A stretch of 64,000 bases of DNA from Mesorhizobium japonicum MAFF 303099 (GTDB lineage Bacteria > Pseudomonadota > Alphaproteobacteria > Rhizobiales > Rhizobiaceae), in the NCBI RefSeq assembly GCF_000009625.1, contig NC_002678.2, positions 3,318,001-3,382,000 of the forward strand. Reading direction: 5' to 3'. Below the pieces are notes generated by a model. The model searched no databases and was not told the origin of the DNA. It was given only the letters and a program-made list of their open reading frames with translations. Below, in pieces: positions 17,669 through 26,491 of this stretch. The translations under genes were made by a program, and so were the position numbers. The first letter of the stretch is position 1. Every line of letters begins with the position of its first letter.

Positions 17669-18463
17669 TCATGCAGCTTTCTTGTTTCCCGTTCCCTCAT
17701 GCGCCGCCTTGGTGCGGGCCTGCAGGTCGCGCAATGTGTTGAGTTCGAGTTCGCTTGGCGCCGGTGTTTCGTCAAGCGCCTCGGCGAACTTAACCACCCA
17801 GCCACAAGTCTCCTGCACCTGCTGGCGGGTGACGCCGGGATGCAGCGACACGACGGTGAATTCCTTGGTCACCGGATCCGGCTTCCAGATGGCGAGATCG
17901 GTGATCAACAGGGTCGGCCCGGCGGTGTCGATACCCAGCCGCTGGCGGTGATCGCCGCCCTCGCCATGGCCGAAGGAGGTGAAGAAGTCGATCTTCTCGA
18001 CCATGCCGCGCCTGGTCTGCGCCATGGTGATGTAGATCTCCTTCGACGAGGTCGCGATCTCCGGTGCGCCACCGCCGCCGGGCAGCCTGGTCTTGGGATG
18101 GACATAGTCGCCGATGACCGTGGTGTTGATGTTGCCGAACTTGTCGAGCTGCGCCGCACCCAGGAAGCCGATCGAGATGCGGCCACCCTGCAGCCAGTAG
18201 CGGAACATTTCCGGCACCGCGACGGTGGTGACGGCGGTCTCGCACAATTCGCCGTCGCCGATCGACAGCGGCAGCACGTCAGGCGCGGTGCCGATCGTGC
18301 CGCTCTCGTAGATCAGCGTGATCTCGGGCGCATGCGTCAGCCGTGCCACATTGCAGGCGGCGGACGGCGCGCCGATGCCGACGAAGCAGACATCGTCATT
18401 CCGCAGCGCACGGCTGGCGGCGATCGTCATCATCTCGTTGGGGGTGAAGCCGAACTCGCTCAT
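17669..18463 (-). CDS. pcaJ: 3-oxoadipate CoA-transferase, beta subunit
   Basis: This 264-residue protein has the class I CoA-transferase beta-subunit form. The presumed catalytic glutamate is in LIYESGTIG (about residues 50-58). A glycine-rich loop LPGGGGAPEIAT follows near 127. The size is that of the larger CatJ/glutaconate-type subunits rather than the shorter AtoA type. With PcaI it moves CoA from succinyl-CoA to 3-oxoadipate. The ATG overlaps the pcaI stop by four bases, and the stop is one base from pcaF. Confidence 0.85.
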   Translation of the reverse strand: MSEFGFTPNEMMTIAASRALRNDDVCFVGIGAPSAACNVARLTHAPEITLIYESGTIGTAPDVLPLSIGDGELCETAVTTVAVPEMFRYWLQGGRISIGFLGAAQLDKFGNINTTVIGDYVHPKTRLPGGGGAPEIATSSKEIYITMAQTRRGMVEKIDFFTSFGHGEGGDHRQRLGIDTAGPTLLITDLAIWKPDPVTKEFTVVSLHPGVTRQQVQETCGWVVKFAEALDETPAPSELELNTLRDLQARTKAAHEGTGNKKAA

Positions 18464-19317
18464 GCCGCTTTCCTCAGATGCTCGACACGTCCGGCAAAGT
18501 CACCGGCGTTCCTCTCGATGACGTTCACCTGCATCCACGCCCGGAATTTCTCGCGGTCGGCGGCAATCTCGTCCCATTCGAGATAGGCGGCATTGTCGCG
18601 CGCATAATAGCCATGGGCATAGGAAGGGTGCGATCCGCCGGGCACGACGGATATCGCCGCGATCGTCCAGCGCGGCAGCACGGTCAGATTGGGGTGCAGA
18701 TCGTCGAAATTGTCGACCACTTCCTCCACCGTCACCACGGCGCGCCTGGCCGCTAGCACCGCTTCCTTCTGGATTCCGATGATGCCCTCGACCAGCACAT
18801 TGCCTTTTTTGTCGGCCTTCTGCGCATGGATGAAGGTGACGTCGGGCCGGATCGAAGGCACGGCCGCCAGCACCTCGCCGGTGAACGGACAAGTGACCGA
18901 CTTGATGTTCGGATTGACCGCGGCAAGGCCGGCGCCGCGATAGCCGCGGAACACCGCGCAGGGCAGGCCGGCCGCGCCCGCCTCATAGGCATTGGCCATG
19001 CCGGCATGGCTGTGCTCCTCGACCTCGATCGCCCGGGGAAAACCGTTCTCGATGGAATCGCGGGCACGCCGCAGCAGGCCGACGCCGGGATTGCCGACAT
19101 AGGAAAAGACGATCTTCTTCGCCATGCCCATGCCGATCATCTGGTCGTAGATCAGGTCCGGCGTCATGCGGATCAGGGTCAGGTCGCGAAACCCCTGGCG
19201 GATCGCCTCATGCGCGGCGGCTGTCGGGATCAGATGGGTGAAGCCTTCGAAGGCGACGGAATCGCCATTGTTCAAATTCTCGGCCACGGCCTGTTTGAGC
19301 GGCAGGAACTTGACCAT
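18460..19317 (-). CDS. pcaI: 3-oxoadipate CoA-transferase, alpha subunit
   Basis: From ATG 19317, with GGGAG upstream, the product is 285 residues. It is a class I CoA-transferase alpha subunit of the larger CatI type. It starts MVKFLPLKQAVAENLNNGDSV, has the AFEGFTHLIPTAAAHEAIR segment near 22-40 and the glycine-rich GYRGAGLAAVNPN. It pairs with the beta subunit encoded next. First gene of pcaI-pcaJ-pcaF, it is divergent from an IclR regulator that probably controls the operon. An ATG 6 codons upstream (19335) is possible but has no ribosome-binding site. Confidence 0.85.
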   Translation of the reverse strand: MVKFLPLKQAVAENLNNGDSVAFEGFTHLIPTAAAHEAIRQGFRDLTLIRMTPDLIYDQMIGMGMAKKIVFSYVGNPGVGLLRRARDSIENGFPRAIEVEEHSHAGMANAYEAGAAGLPCAVFRGYRGAGLAAVNPNIKSVTCPFTGEVLAAVPSIRPDVTFIHAQKADKKGNVLVEGIIGIQKEAVLAARRAVVTVEEVVDNFDDLHPNLTVLPRWTIAAISVVPGGSHPSYAHGYYARDNAAYLEWDEIAADREKFRAWMQVNVIERNAGDFAGRVEHLRKAA

Positions 19318-19338
19318 CGTCGACTCCCGGTCCAAAAA

Positions 19339-19373
19339 GTTCGTATTGTGAACATTTGTTTTGTATGCGAAAC
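19339..19373. promoter_or_regulatory. Candidate operator between pcaI and the IclR regulator
   Basis: GTTC-N7-GAAC (19339-19353) and GTTT-N8-AAAC (19358-19373) are two side-by-side palindromes in the divergent gap. The outer TTCGTAT and ATGCGAA also face each other. IclR-type regulators of aromatic catabolism bind such palindromes near their own promoters. Assignment to this regulator is inference. Confidence 0.4.
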
Positions 19374-19435
19374 TTTCTACGCCGGGTGAGGTCGTGGAGT
19401 CAATCCTGGCGTCGATGCCCTTTGGCGGAGGTGAG

Positions 19436-20206
19436 ATGGGCGAAGAAGCCGCTTCCCGTGATCATGTCGGCTCGCTCGAGCGCGGCCTTGCCGTCATGGA
19501 GATCCTCGCCCGCCACCCCTCAGGCATGACGCTGACGGAAATGGCCGAGCAAGCCGGGCTGACCCGGGCCGGCGCCCGCCGTTTCCTGCTGACGCTTGTC
19601 GCCACGGGCTATGCCACTCAGGACGGTCGTATGTTCTCGCTGTCGCCGCGGCTCCTGGCCGTTGCCCGCACATGGCTGGGCGGCGGCTCGCTGTGGAGCT
19701 TCGCGGCGCCGATCATGCGGACTGTTGCGGCACAACTGAACGAGGCTTGCTCTGCGGCGATCCTGTCGGGCCAGGATGTCGTCTATGTCGCCCGCATTCC
19801 CGGCCGGCGCATCCTCAGCGTGTCGCTCGATGTCGGCACCAGGCTGCCCGCCTATTGCACCTCGATGGGGCGCATGCTGCTCGCCGGCCTGGCGCCGGAG
19901 GAACTCGACGAATTTCTGCACCAGGCGACCATCGAGAGACGGACGCCGAAGACGATCACTGACATCGGGCTGCTGGCCGAGGCCATCGGCAAGGCGAGGG
20001 CCGACGGCTTTGCCATCGTCGACGAAGAGCTGGAGCTCGGCCTGCGCTCGATCGCCGTGCCGATCCGCGACCGCGCTGGCAACACGGTCGCGGCGATCAA
20101 CGTCTCGACGCAGTCGGCGCGATTTTCGGTCGCGGAGATGGAGCGGGAAATCCTGCCGGCGCTGCTTGAGGCCAGGCAGCGCATCGAGGATTTCTTCGTC
20201 GTTTAG
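19436..20206 (+). CDS. IclR family regulator of the beta-ketoadipate genes (PcaR-like)
   Basis: From ATG 19436, preceded by the strong box GGAGGTGAG, the product is 256 residues. A winged helix occupies about 10-70 (GSLERGLAVMEILARHPSG, then LTEMAEQAGLTRAGARRFL). An IclR effector domain fills the rest, with the YCTSMGRMLLAGL segment near 140. Divergence from pcaIJF and overall likeness to PcaR/PobR-type activators suggest it senses a beta-ketoadipate pathway intermediate. Frame-compatible upstream starts (19361, 19415) lack a ribosome-binding site. Confidence 0.85.
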   Translation: MGEEAASRDHVGSLERGLAVMEILARHPSGMTLTEMAEQAGLTRAGARRFLLTLVATGYATQDGRMFSLSPRLLAVARTWLGGGSLWSFAAPIMRTVAAQLNEACSAAILSGQDVVYVARIPGRRILSVSLDVGTRLPAYCTSMGRMLLAGLAPEELDEFLHQATIERRTPKTITDIGLLAEAIGKARADGFAIVDEELELGLRSIAVPIRDRAGNTVAAINVSTQSARFSVAEMEREILPALLEARQRIEDFFVV

Positions 20207-20223
20207 GTCGCTTCTCGCGACCT
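20205..20223. terminator. Short hairpin between convergent IclR and puuB genes
   Basis: AGGTCGC (20205-20211) and GCGACCT (20217-20223) form a 7-bp stem with a 5-base loop. It overlaps the IclR stop codon and ends at the edge of the convergent puuB gene. There is no T tract. It may act as a weak bidirectional terminator. Confidence 0.4.
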
Positions 20224-21521
20224 CAATGCTTGATGCGGTCCCGCATCGCATACCACAGCATGCCCAGCACATAGAGCGGGCCGCGCAGCGCCGTGCCACC
20301 GGGGAACGGCAGCGGGGTCAGCGTCGAGAACAGGTCGAGTCGCGAGGCATCCCCCGTGATCGCTTCGGCGAGCAGCCTGCCCGACAGCGTCGACAGGATG
20401 ACGCCCTTGCCGGAATAGCCATGCGCGAAATAGACCTCGCCATAGTGCCCGACATGCGGCAGCCGCGATGTCGTCACCGACACCAGCCCGCCCCAGGCAT
20501 GATCGATGCGGCAGCCCTTGAGCTGCGGGAAGGTAGCTTCCATATGCGGCCGCACGAAGCCGGCAATGTCGGCCGGCGGTGACGGCGTGTAGCGCTCGCC
20601 GCCGCCGAACAGCAGACGTCCGTCCGCCGACATGCGATAGTAATTGACGACGAAGCGCGTGTCGGAGACCGCGACATTGGCCGGGATGACATTGCGTTTG
20701 CCCTCCAGCGGCTCGGTGGCGACGATGTAATTGCCGACCGGCATGATGCGGCTGTTGACGCGCGGCTCCAATCCATGGAGCAGCGCGTCGCCCGCCAGCA
20801 CGACATGTTTTGCGCGCACCGAACCCTTCGATGTCGAGACGCGGATCGAAGGCTCGCGCTCCAGCTTCACCGCCACTGAATTCTCGTGGATAACGACGCC
20901 GGCGGCCACGGCCGCGCGGGCAAGGCCAAGCGTGTAGTTCAGCGGATGCATGTGGCCGCCGAGCGGCTCGTACATCGCGCCGTGATAGGGCGTGTCGACC
21001 TTGGCGCGTGCTTCCGCCGCCGAGAGGATCTCGACATCGCGGAACTTCATCACGCTTTCGAGGCACTTGGCCTCTTCCTCCAAATCCTTGAGATCGGAGC
21101 CGTTGACTGCGCCGACCAAATGGCCGGTCAGTCTCAGGTCGCAATCGATGGCATGGCGCTCGATGATATCAAGCACCAGGCCGCGCGCCTCGAAGGCGAG
21201 GTCGAACAGCACCTTCGCCCGCTCCGGCCCGTACAGCTTGACCAGGCCCTTGGCGCCCTTGCGCAGGCCGGGGATCATCTGGCCGCCATTGCGCCCCGAT
21301 GCGCCCCAGCCGATCTTGCCTCCTTCGAGCAGCACCACCTTCAGGCCGCGTTCGGCGGCGTGAAGGGCCGCCGACAGGCCGGTGCAGCCGCCGCCGACGA
21401 CGACCAGATCGGCTACGACATCGCCGACAAGCGCCGGATGGTCCGGCGCCGGATTGGCGGTGGCGATATAGTAGGATTTGCCGATATCGAGACCGGAATT
21501 GAAGCCCGTTGAAGATGCCAT
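20223..21521 (-). CDS. puuB: FAD-dependent gamma-glutamylputrescine oxidase-like protein
   Basis: From ATG 21521, with GAAGG upstream, the product is 432 residues. It is a DAO-family flavoenzyme: the dinucleotide-binding VVGGGCTGLSAALHAAERG lies near residues 41-59. It continues with GASGRNGGQMIPG, GNYIVATEPL and a C-terminal FAHGYSGKGV. PuuB oxidises gamma-glutamylputrescine to the aldehyde with release of ammonia and hydrogen peroxide. It is the last gene of a GntR-glycosyltransferase-puuA-puuB operon, with its start overlapping the end of puuA. Another amine substrate is possible given the unusual neighbours. Confidence 0.82.
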   Translation of the reverse strand: MASSTGFNSGLDIGKSYYIATANPAPDHPALVGDVVADLVVVGGGCTGLSAALHAAERGLKVVLLEGGKIGWGASGRNGGQMIPGLRKGAKGLVKLYGPERAKVLFDLAFEARGLVLDIIERHAIDCDLRLTGHLVGAVNGSDLKDLEEEAKCLESVMKFRDVEILSAAEARAKVDTPYHGAMYEPLGGHMHPLNYTLGLARAAVAAGVVIHENSVAVKLEREPSIRVSTSKGSVRAKHVVLAGDALLHGLEPRVNSRIMPVGNYIVATEPLEGKRNVIPANVAVSDTRFVVNYYRMSADGRLLFGGGERYTPSPPADIAGFVRPHMEATFPQLKGCRIDHAWGGLVSVTTSRLPHVGHYGEVYFAHGYSGKGVILSTLSGRLLAEAITGDASRLDLFSTLTPLPFPGGTALRGPLYVLGMLWYAMRDRIKH

Positions 21522-21523
21522 GA

Positions 21524-22903
21524 TCACACCTTCAGCAGCAGGTGATCGCGTTCCCAGCTCGTCACCACGCTCTGGAACAGGTCGAGCTCGACGCTCTTCA
21601 CGCGCAGATAGGTCTGGGAGAAATCCTCGCCGAGCAGTTTGCGCACCGGCTCACAGGCGGTGAAGCGGTCGAGCGCCTCCTCCATGGTTTTCGGCAGCGT
21701 GCTCTTGATCTTGTAGGCATTGCCAGAAGCCTCGGCCGAGCGCGCCAGTTTCTGCTGGACGCCGAGATAGCCGGCGAGCAACGAGCCGGCGATCGCCAGA
21801 TAGGGATTGGAATCGGCGCCCGGCAAGCGGTTCTCCACCCGCCGCGCCGAGCGGCCACCCGCCGGCACGCGCAGGCCGCAGGAGCGGTTGTCGTGCGACC
21901 ATTCGATGTTAGCCGGCGCACTGTGGTTCGGCCGTATCCGCCGGAACGAATTCACGTTGGGCGCGAACAGCGGCATGATCTCCGGCACATATGTCTGCAG
22001 GCCGCCAATGAAATGGCCGAACATTTCGGTGTCGGCATCATCATCGCTGGCAAACAGCGCATTGCCCGCCTCATCGACAACGGACATGTGCAGGTGCATC
22101 GAGCTGCCCGCCTGGGCCGCGATCGGCTTGGCCATGAAGGTGGCATGCATGCCGCATTGCTGCGCGGCCTGGCGCGTCAGCCGCTTGAATAAAAGCACCT
22201 GGTCGGCCAGCGGCAGCGCGTCGCCATGCAGGAGATTGATCTCCAGCTGCGCCGTGCCCGATTCATGGATCAGCGTGTCAAGCGGCAGCCCGGCGGCCGC
22301 GGCGTAGTCGTAGACGCGCCGGATCACCGGCTCGAATTCCTCCAGTGCCACCATGTCGTAGGGATGCTGCACGCCCTCGGCGCGGCCATTGGCGCCGACC
22401 GGCGCGGTCAGTGGCCTGTCCGGATCGGGGTTGGGCGCGGTCAGATAGAATTCGACCTCCGGCGCCACCACCGCCCGCCAGCCGCGCTGGCGGTAGAGAT
22501 CGAGCACGGCGCGCAGCACATGCCGCGGCGAGGCCATCCATGGCCGGCCATCCATGTGGAAGGCGTCGGCGAAGACATAGGCCTTCCCCGCCCCGGCGCC
22601 CGGCGCCAGGCAGAGCGTCGAAACGTCAGGCACCATGCGCATGTCCGGATCCGAATAGGCAAAGCCCTCGTCGATCGAGCCGGAATAGCGGCCGTCGATG
22701 CTGACCAGGAAGGCGCTGCTCGGCAGATAGAGCGCGCGGTCTTCCAGCGCCTTGAGGAATTTCGCCGTCGGCAGCGCCTTGCCGCGCAGCACGCCGTTCA
22801 TGTCGGGCACCAGGCATTCGACCTCGTTGATGCCGTGCTGTGCCAGCCAGGCCTTGGGATCGTCGGTCGCGATATTCGTCTTCTTATCAAGCATGTCGTT
22901 CAA
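21524..22903 (-). CDS. puuA: Glutamine-synthetase-family gamma-glutamylpolyamine synthetase
   Basis: This 459-residue protein is a glutamine synthetase homologue of the PuuA/GlnA3 type. The N-terminal beta-grasp includes VECLVPDMNGVLRGKALPT (about 28-46). Metal and substrate residues fall in VAPEVEFYL (about 143-151), HESGTAQLEINLLHGD and SMHLHMSV. The ATP-site segment NHSAPANIEWSHDNRSCGLR lies near 325-344. PuuA glutamylates putrescine at the cost of ATP. It overlaps the upstream glycosyltransferase gene by 4 bases, so the two products are made together. True glutamine synthetase is unlikely. Confidence 0.85.
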   Translation of the reverse strand: MNDMLDKKTNIATDDPKAWLAQHGINEVECLVPDMNGVLRGKALPTAKFLKALEDRALYLPSSAFLVSIDGRYSGSIDEGFAYSDPDMRMVPDVSTLCLAPGAGAGKAYVFADAFHMDGRPWMASPRHVLRAVLDLYRQRGWRAVVAPEVEFYLTAPNPDPDRPLTAPVGANGRAEGVQHPYDMVALEEFEPVIRRVYDYAAAAGLPLDTLIHESGTAQLEINLLHGDALPLADQVLLFKRLTRQAAQQCGMHATFMAKPIAAQAGSSMHLHMSVVDEAGNALFASDDDADTEMFGHFIGGLQTYVPEIMPLFAPNVNSFRRIRPNHSAPANIEWSHDNRSCGLRVPAGGRSARRVENRLPGADSNPYLAIAGSLLAGYLGVQQKLARSAEASGNAYKIKSTLPKTMEEALDRFTACEPVRKLLGEDFSQTYLRVKSVELDLFQSVVTSWERDHLLLKV

Positions 22904-24183
22904 GTCCGTATCAGAGAGAGTATGGCTTGCGCGGCCACGTCCGTTCCGGGTTGCAGCGCCATCTGGGCTGCATTGTCCCTCAGGCGGGCGCGCATGGCGT
23001 CGTCGGCCAGCAGGCCGAGAATGGCTCTCTCCAATACTCCTTCGGTCCAGGCATCCCGGCCGATATGGTCGCCGGTGCCGGTCTCGCCGGCGCGGCGCGC
23101 ATTATCATGTCCGTCCCAGCAATAAGGCATGATCAGCGACGGCACGCCGAAGCGCAGCGCCTCGCAAAAACTGTTGTTGCCGCCATGGTGGATGAACAGG
23201 TCCGACTTCGCCACCACCGAAGGCTGCGGAAACCAGGCGTCGAGATAGACATTGTCGGGCACCGCGCGATAGGCGTCGCGCAGGCCGCCGACATTGACGA
23301 TGAAGCGCGCCGGCAGCCTGTCGAAGACAGCAAGCATGCGTTCGATCAGCCCGACATCCATGGCCCCTAAACTGCCGAAGCTGACATAGACCAGCGGCCC
23401 GCCATTGCGCGGAAACACCGGCACCTCGAACGGCCCTTCCGAGCGCACGCAGCCTTCGAGATAGACGAAGCGGGCGGGATCGAGCGGTTCGGCCCGCTCG
23501 CGCCGCACGATCGACGGCGTCAGCAGCAGGTTGAGGTCAGGCGAGCTTTCCAGGAACAGGCCCTTCGGCAATGGCGCCAGGCCGGCATCGACGCGAAAGC
23601 GGTTGAAGCGGTCATGCGCCGGCGCCGAGGCCGAGAGATAGCGCGCCTCGAACGCCGCGCGTTGCGGGTCGTCGGCAGCCATCCCGGAAAGGTAGGGCGG
23701 TACCTCGGCGTCCGGCAGCTCGGTCTCGGCGCAGGAGACGACGCGCACCCAGGGGCAGCCGGCGGCGGCGATCGCCGGGAACATGATGACATTGTCGAGC
23801 ACCACCGCGTCCGGCTTCAGCCGCGCCAGCAATTGCCGCAGCGGCGCCTCGGCATTGACCGCCGTGTCGACGATCGCCTGCCAGGTCGGCGCGACATAGG
23901 TTTCGAGCTGGTCGATCGGGCTCAGCCGGAAATGCGGCAGGTGCCGGCGCACGAAGGCCTGCCAGTAGCTCTGGCGCTCGCTGTCGCTCAGCGGCTCGTC
24001 GGTCGGCAGCTGGTATTCCTGGAAACCATAGTCGGCAAAGACCCCGGAGAAACCGGCATGGCAGATGAAGACGGGCCGCGCGCCCTTCGCGCGCAACGCC
24101 TGCGCGATGCCGACGCAATTCAACGCGGCGCCGAAGCTTGCTTCGGGAAACAGCGCGATGGTCGGGCTGGCTTTGCGCGTCAA
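22900..24183 (-). CDS. MGT/UGT-like glycosyltransferase (copy 1)
   Basis: This 427-residue protein resembles GT-B fold glycosyltransferases of the UGT/macrolide type. It opens TIALFPEASFGAALNCVGIAQ (about 8-28) and has VYVSFGSLGAMDVGLIERM (about 267-285). The nucleotide-sugar-binding end contains DAWFPQPSVV and HHGGNNSFCEALRFGVPSLI. The start is a TTG at 24183 with AGAGGA just upstream. It lies 10 bases after the GntR gene and overlaps puuA. A clearly related copy is at 29235-30509 in the divergent operon. The acceptor is unknown; a polyamine or amine conjugate is the contextual guess. Confidence 0.8.
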   Translation of the reverse strand: MTRKASPTIALFPEASFGAALNCVGIAQALRAKGARPVFICHAGFSGVFADYGFQEYQLPTDEPLSDSERQSYWQAFVRRHLPHFRLSPIDQLETYVAPTWQAIVDTAVNAEAPLRQLLARLKPDAVVLDNVIMFPAIAAAGCPWVRVVSCAETELPDAEVPPYLSGMAADDPQRAAFEARYLSASAPAHDRFNRFRVDAGLAPLPKGLFLESSPDLNLLLTPSIVRRERAEPLDPARFVYLEGCVRSEGPFEVPVFPRNGGPLVYVSFGSLGAMDVGLIERMLAVFDRLPARFIVNVGGLRDAYRAVPDNVYLDAWFPQPSVVAKSDLFIHHGGNNSFCEALRFGVPSLIMPYCWDGHDNARRAGETGTGDHIGRDAWTEGVLERAILGLLADDAMRARLRDNAAQMALQPGTDVAAQAILSLIRT

Positions 24184-24193
24184 TTAATCCTCT

Positions 24194-25132
24194 TCATTCC
24201 GGCCGGCTGATCATGCCGAACAGGGCGGGCGCCCCGCGGCTGGCCGCTTGCGGTCGCTGGTTGCGGGAGAGCCGCAAATGGATGCGAAGCAGATCGGCAG
24301 CCACCTCATACTGCCGGCTTTCGAGATGGTCGAGTATGTTCAGGTGTTCCAGCAAGGATTGCCGCAGCCGGAAGACATTGACCCCGGCATAGATGCCCGG
24401 CAGCCGGCGCAGGCGGAGATGATCGGCCAGCGCGTCGGCGATGAAGCGGTTGGCTGAGCCCTCGGCGATCATGCCGTGGAAATCCATATCCAGCCGCTGG
24501 AACTCGCGCGTGTCGAAGGCCGTGTCCGGCAGCGCCGACAAAGCGTCCATGCCCTGGCGCAACGCCGCCGCTCGCGCGCCGTCCAGCCGGAAGCCCGGCG
24601 TCAGGATCGCCGCCGGCTCCAGCAGCAGTCGGAACTCGTAGCTTTCGCCTTGCGCCTCGGGATCGTCGGGCGTGCGCCGGAAAAGCCAGGACTGGCCGGG
24701 CGCGCGGTCCAGCAGATTCTCTTCCGTCAGTTTATTAAGCGCTTTTAGTACCGTCTTTCGATCCGAGCTGTAGCGTCGCATCAACGCCGCGGCGGTCACC
24801 GTCTGGTCCAGCCTGCGCGCCGAGCGGTCGCGCAGGATCGCCTCGGCCAGCTCGTCTTCCTCCGCGCTGGGAAGCTCGGCTGATATGGCCGGCTGCGCGG
24901 CGAGGTCGACCGCCAGATGATAACCGGTATCCGCCTCCCAGCGCACGACGCCGCGTTCTGCCAGCAGGCTGAGTGCCGCCCGCACCGGCGTGCGCGAGAC
25001 ATTGCACAGCGAGGCGATCTGCTGTTCGGGCAGGCGCGCGCCGGGCTCGAAGCCGCGCTGGCGCGCCACATCGAGGATGCGCTGCGCCAGGTCGAGATGG
25101 TTGGTGCGAGGACGTCGGGCTGCGGTTTGCAT
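24194..25132 (-). CDS. GntR family regulator with two winged-helix segments and FCD-like domain
   Basis: This 312-residue protein starts with a typical GntR winged helix (about 12-76, with LPEQQIASLCNVSRTPVRAAL). A second winged-helix-like stretch follows (about 95-155, with TAAALMRRYSSDRKTVLKAL and NKLTEENLL), then an all-helical FCD-like ligand domain (about 165-300). Ordinary FadR-type members are about 240 residues with one such motif, so the doubling is unusual. It is first in the operon with glycosyltransferase, puuA and puuB, divergent from the polyamine importer, and probably controls both sides. Confidence 0.83.
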   Translation of the reverse strand: MQTAARRPRTNHLDLAQRILDVARQRGFEPGARLPEQQIASLCNVSRTPVRAALSLLAERGVVRWEADTGYHLAVDLAAQPAISAELPSAEEDELAEAILRDRSARRLDQTVTAAALMRRYSSDRKTVLKALNKLTEENLLDRAPGQSWLFRRTPDDPEAQGESYEFRLLLEPAAILTPGFRLDGARAAALRQGMDALSALPDTAFDTREFQRLDMDFHGMIAEGSANRFIADALADHLRLRRLPGIYAGVNVFRLRQSLLEHLNILDHLESRQYEVAADLLRIHLRLSRNQRPQAASRGAPALFGMISRPE

Positions 25133-25229
25133 GACTTGTCTCGGCGGACGGATATGACCGCATTGGTTTGGCCGATCGCCGGCAGAAGCGCAATCGGCCA
25201 GATTCCCCGGTCGGTTGGCAAATTATGGA

Positions 25230-25256
25230 TTGACGTACTTTTTTCTGCAATAGTAC
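25230..25256. promoter_or_regulatory. Candidate promoter/operator in the divergent polyamine-locus gap
   Basis: TTGACG (25230-25235) could serve as a -35 box. Overlapping it, GTACT (25235-25239) and AGTAC (25252-25256) form an inverted repeat with 12 bases between. It lies about 110 bases before the importer binding-protein gene and about 100 before the GntR start, a fitting place for GntR control of both operons. The rest of the 236-base gap shows nothing else clear. Confidence 0.4.
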
Positions 25257-25368
25257 TGTCAGGGCAATCGGCGACAAAAAAGACCGAGGGAACAGGATCG
25301 AAGGCAGCGGCATGGGTCGCGCCCGGTCCAGCACAGAATTCGACGATCAACCGGAATGGGAGTCTGCC

Positions 25369-26433
25369 ATGATCGCTACCAGCCCGCGGCGCCGTGCGCT
25401 CAAGGTGTCTTCAATCGCTCTCGGCCTTGCCCTCGCGCTGTCGGCGCCGGCAATGGCCGCCGATCTCGTCATCTCCAACTGGGACGGCTACATGGCGCCC
25501 GACGCCATGGCGGCCTTCAAGACCGCGACCGGCGTATCCGGGGAAGTGGTGGTGCACGCCACCAATGAGGAGATCATGGGCAAGCTGATTGCCGCCGGTG
25601 GCAAGGGCTATGACGTCGTCTTCGTCTCTTCGCCCTTCGCCGAGGTGCTGAACAAGCTCGGCCTGACCGAGCCGATGGACCACGCCAAGATCCCCAATCT
25701 CGCCAACCTCTATCCGGAAGCGACCAAGCTGCCGCACGATGTCGGCAACTCGTTCTCCGTGCCCTATACCTGGGGCACGACCGGCCTCTGCTACCGCTCG
25801 GACCTGGTCAAGACGGCGCCGACGAGCTGGAGCGACCTGCTCGCGCCTTCAGACGCACTGAAGGGCAAGACCACCATGCTGGCGACCGACCGCTGGCTGC
25901 TGGCAGCCGGGCAGCTCGATAAGGGCTTCTCCGTCAACGAGACCGATCCGGCCAAGATGGCCGAGGTCAAGGACCTCTTGATCTCGGCCAAGAAGACCCT
26001 GCTCGCCTATGACGACACCACCTTCTATTCCAAGCTGGTTTCGGGCGAGGCGCTGATGGTGCAGGCCTGGGATGGCTGGTGCAATTACGGCATCGCCGAG
26101 AAGCCGGAGATCAAATACGTCATTCCGAAGGAAGGTTCGGACCTCTGGGTCGACACGATGGTGGTGATGAAGGCCTCCGAGCACAAGGACGACGCCTTCA
26201 AGTTCATCAACTTCATGCTCGACGCCAAGAACCACGCCTGGGCGGCGCAGAACATCGACTACAAGGTGCCGAACAAGCCGGCGATGGAAAGCCTGCCGGC
26301 CGATTTCCTGGCGAAATTCCCCAACATGGCGATGCCGGTGGCCGATCTCGTCAAGTTTGAGCAGCTGCGCGATGTCGGCGAAGCCCAGCGCGACTATTCC
26401 AAGATCGTCAGCGAGATCAAGGCCGCGCAGTAG
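25369..26433 (+). CDS. Spermidine/putrescine-type ABC transporter substrate-binding protein
   Basis: From ATG 25369 the product is 354 residues. A Sec signal peptide (about 1-30, LKVSSIALGLALALSAPAMA) is followed by the PotD/PotF fold. It begins DLVISNWDGYMAPDAMAAFK, with YDVVFVSSPFAEVL near 80 and VPYTWGTTGLCYRSD near 128. The family binds spermidine, putrescine or related amines in the periplasm. It is the first gene of a long operon of importer, glycosyltransferase, three cupins and aldehyde dehydrogenase. The puuAB genes next door support a polyamine cargo, but a modified amine cannot be excluded. Confidence 0.87.
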   Translation: MIATSPRRRALKVSSIALGLALALSAPAMAADLVISNWDGYMAPDAMAAFKTATGVSGEVVVHATNEEIMGKLIAAGGKGYDVVFVSSPFAEVLNKLGLTEPMDHAKIPNLANLYPEATKLPHDVGNSFSVPYTWGTTGLCYRSDLVKTAPTSWSDLLAPSDALKGKTTMLATDRWLLAAGQLDKGFSVNETDPAKMAEVKDLLISAKKTLLAYDDTTFYSKLVSGEALMVQAWDGWCNYGIAEKPEIKYVIPKEGSDLWVDTMVVMKASEHKDDAFKFINFMLDAKNHAWAAQNIDYKVPNKPAMESLPADFLAKFPNMAMPVADLVKFEQLRDVGEAQRDYSKIVSEIKAAQ

Positions 26434-26491
26434 GCGGCACGGATATCACGGCCGGCAGTGCTTCCGCTGCCGGCCTGAGCGGTACCTTAAA

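Noticed and set aside
17669..19317. Glutaconate or acetoacetate CoA-transferase instead of PcaIJ
   Set aside because: The subunit sizes fit the larger CatIJ/glutaconate-like group, but adjacency to the PcaF-type thiolase and an IclR regulator favours 3-oxoadipate; the alternative remains open at sequence level.
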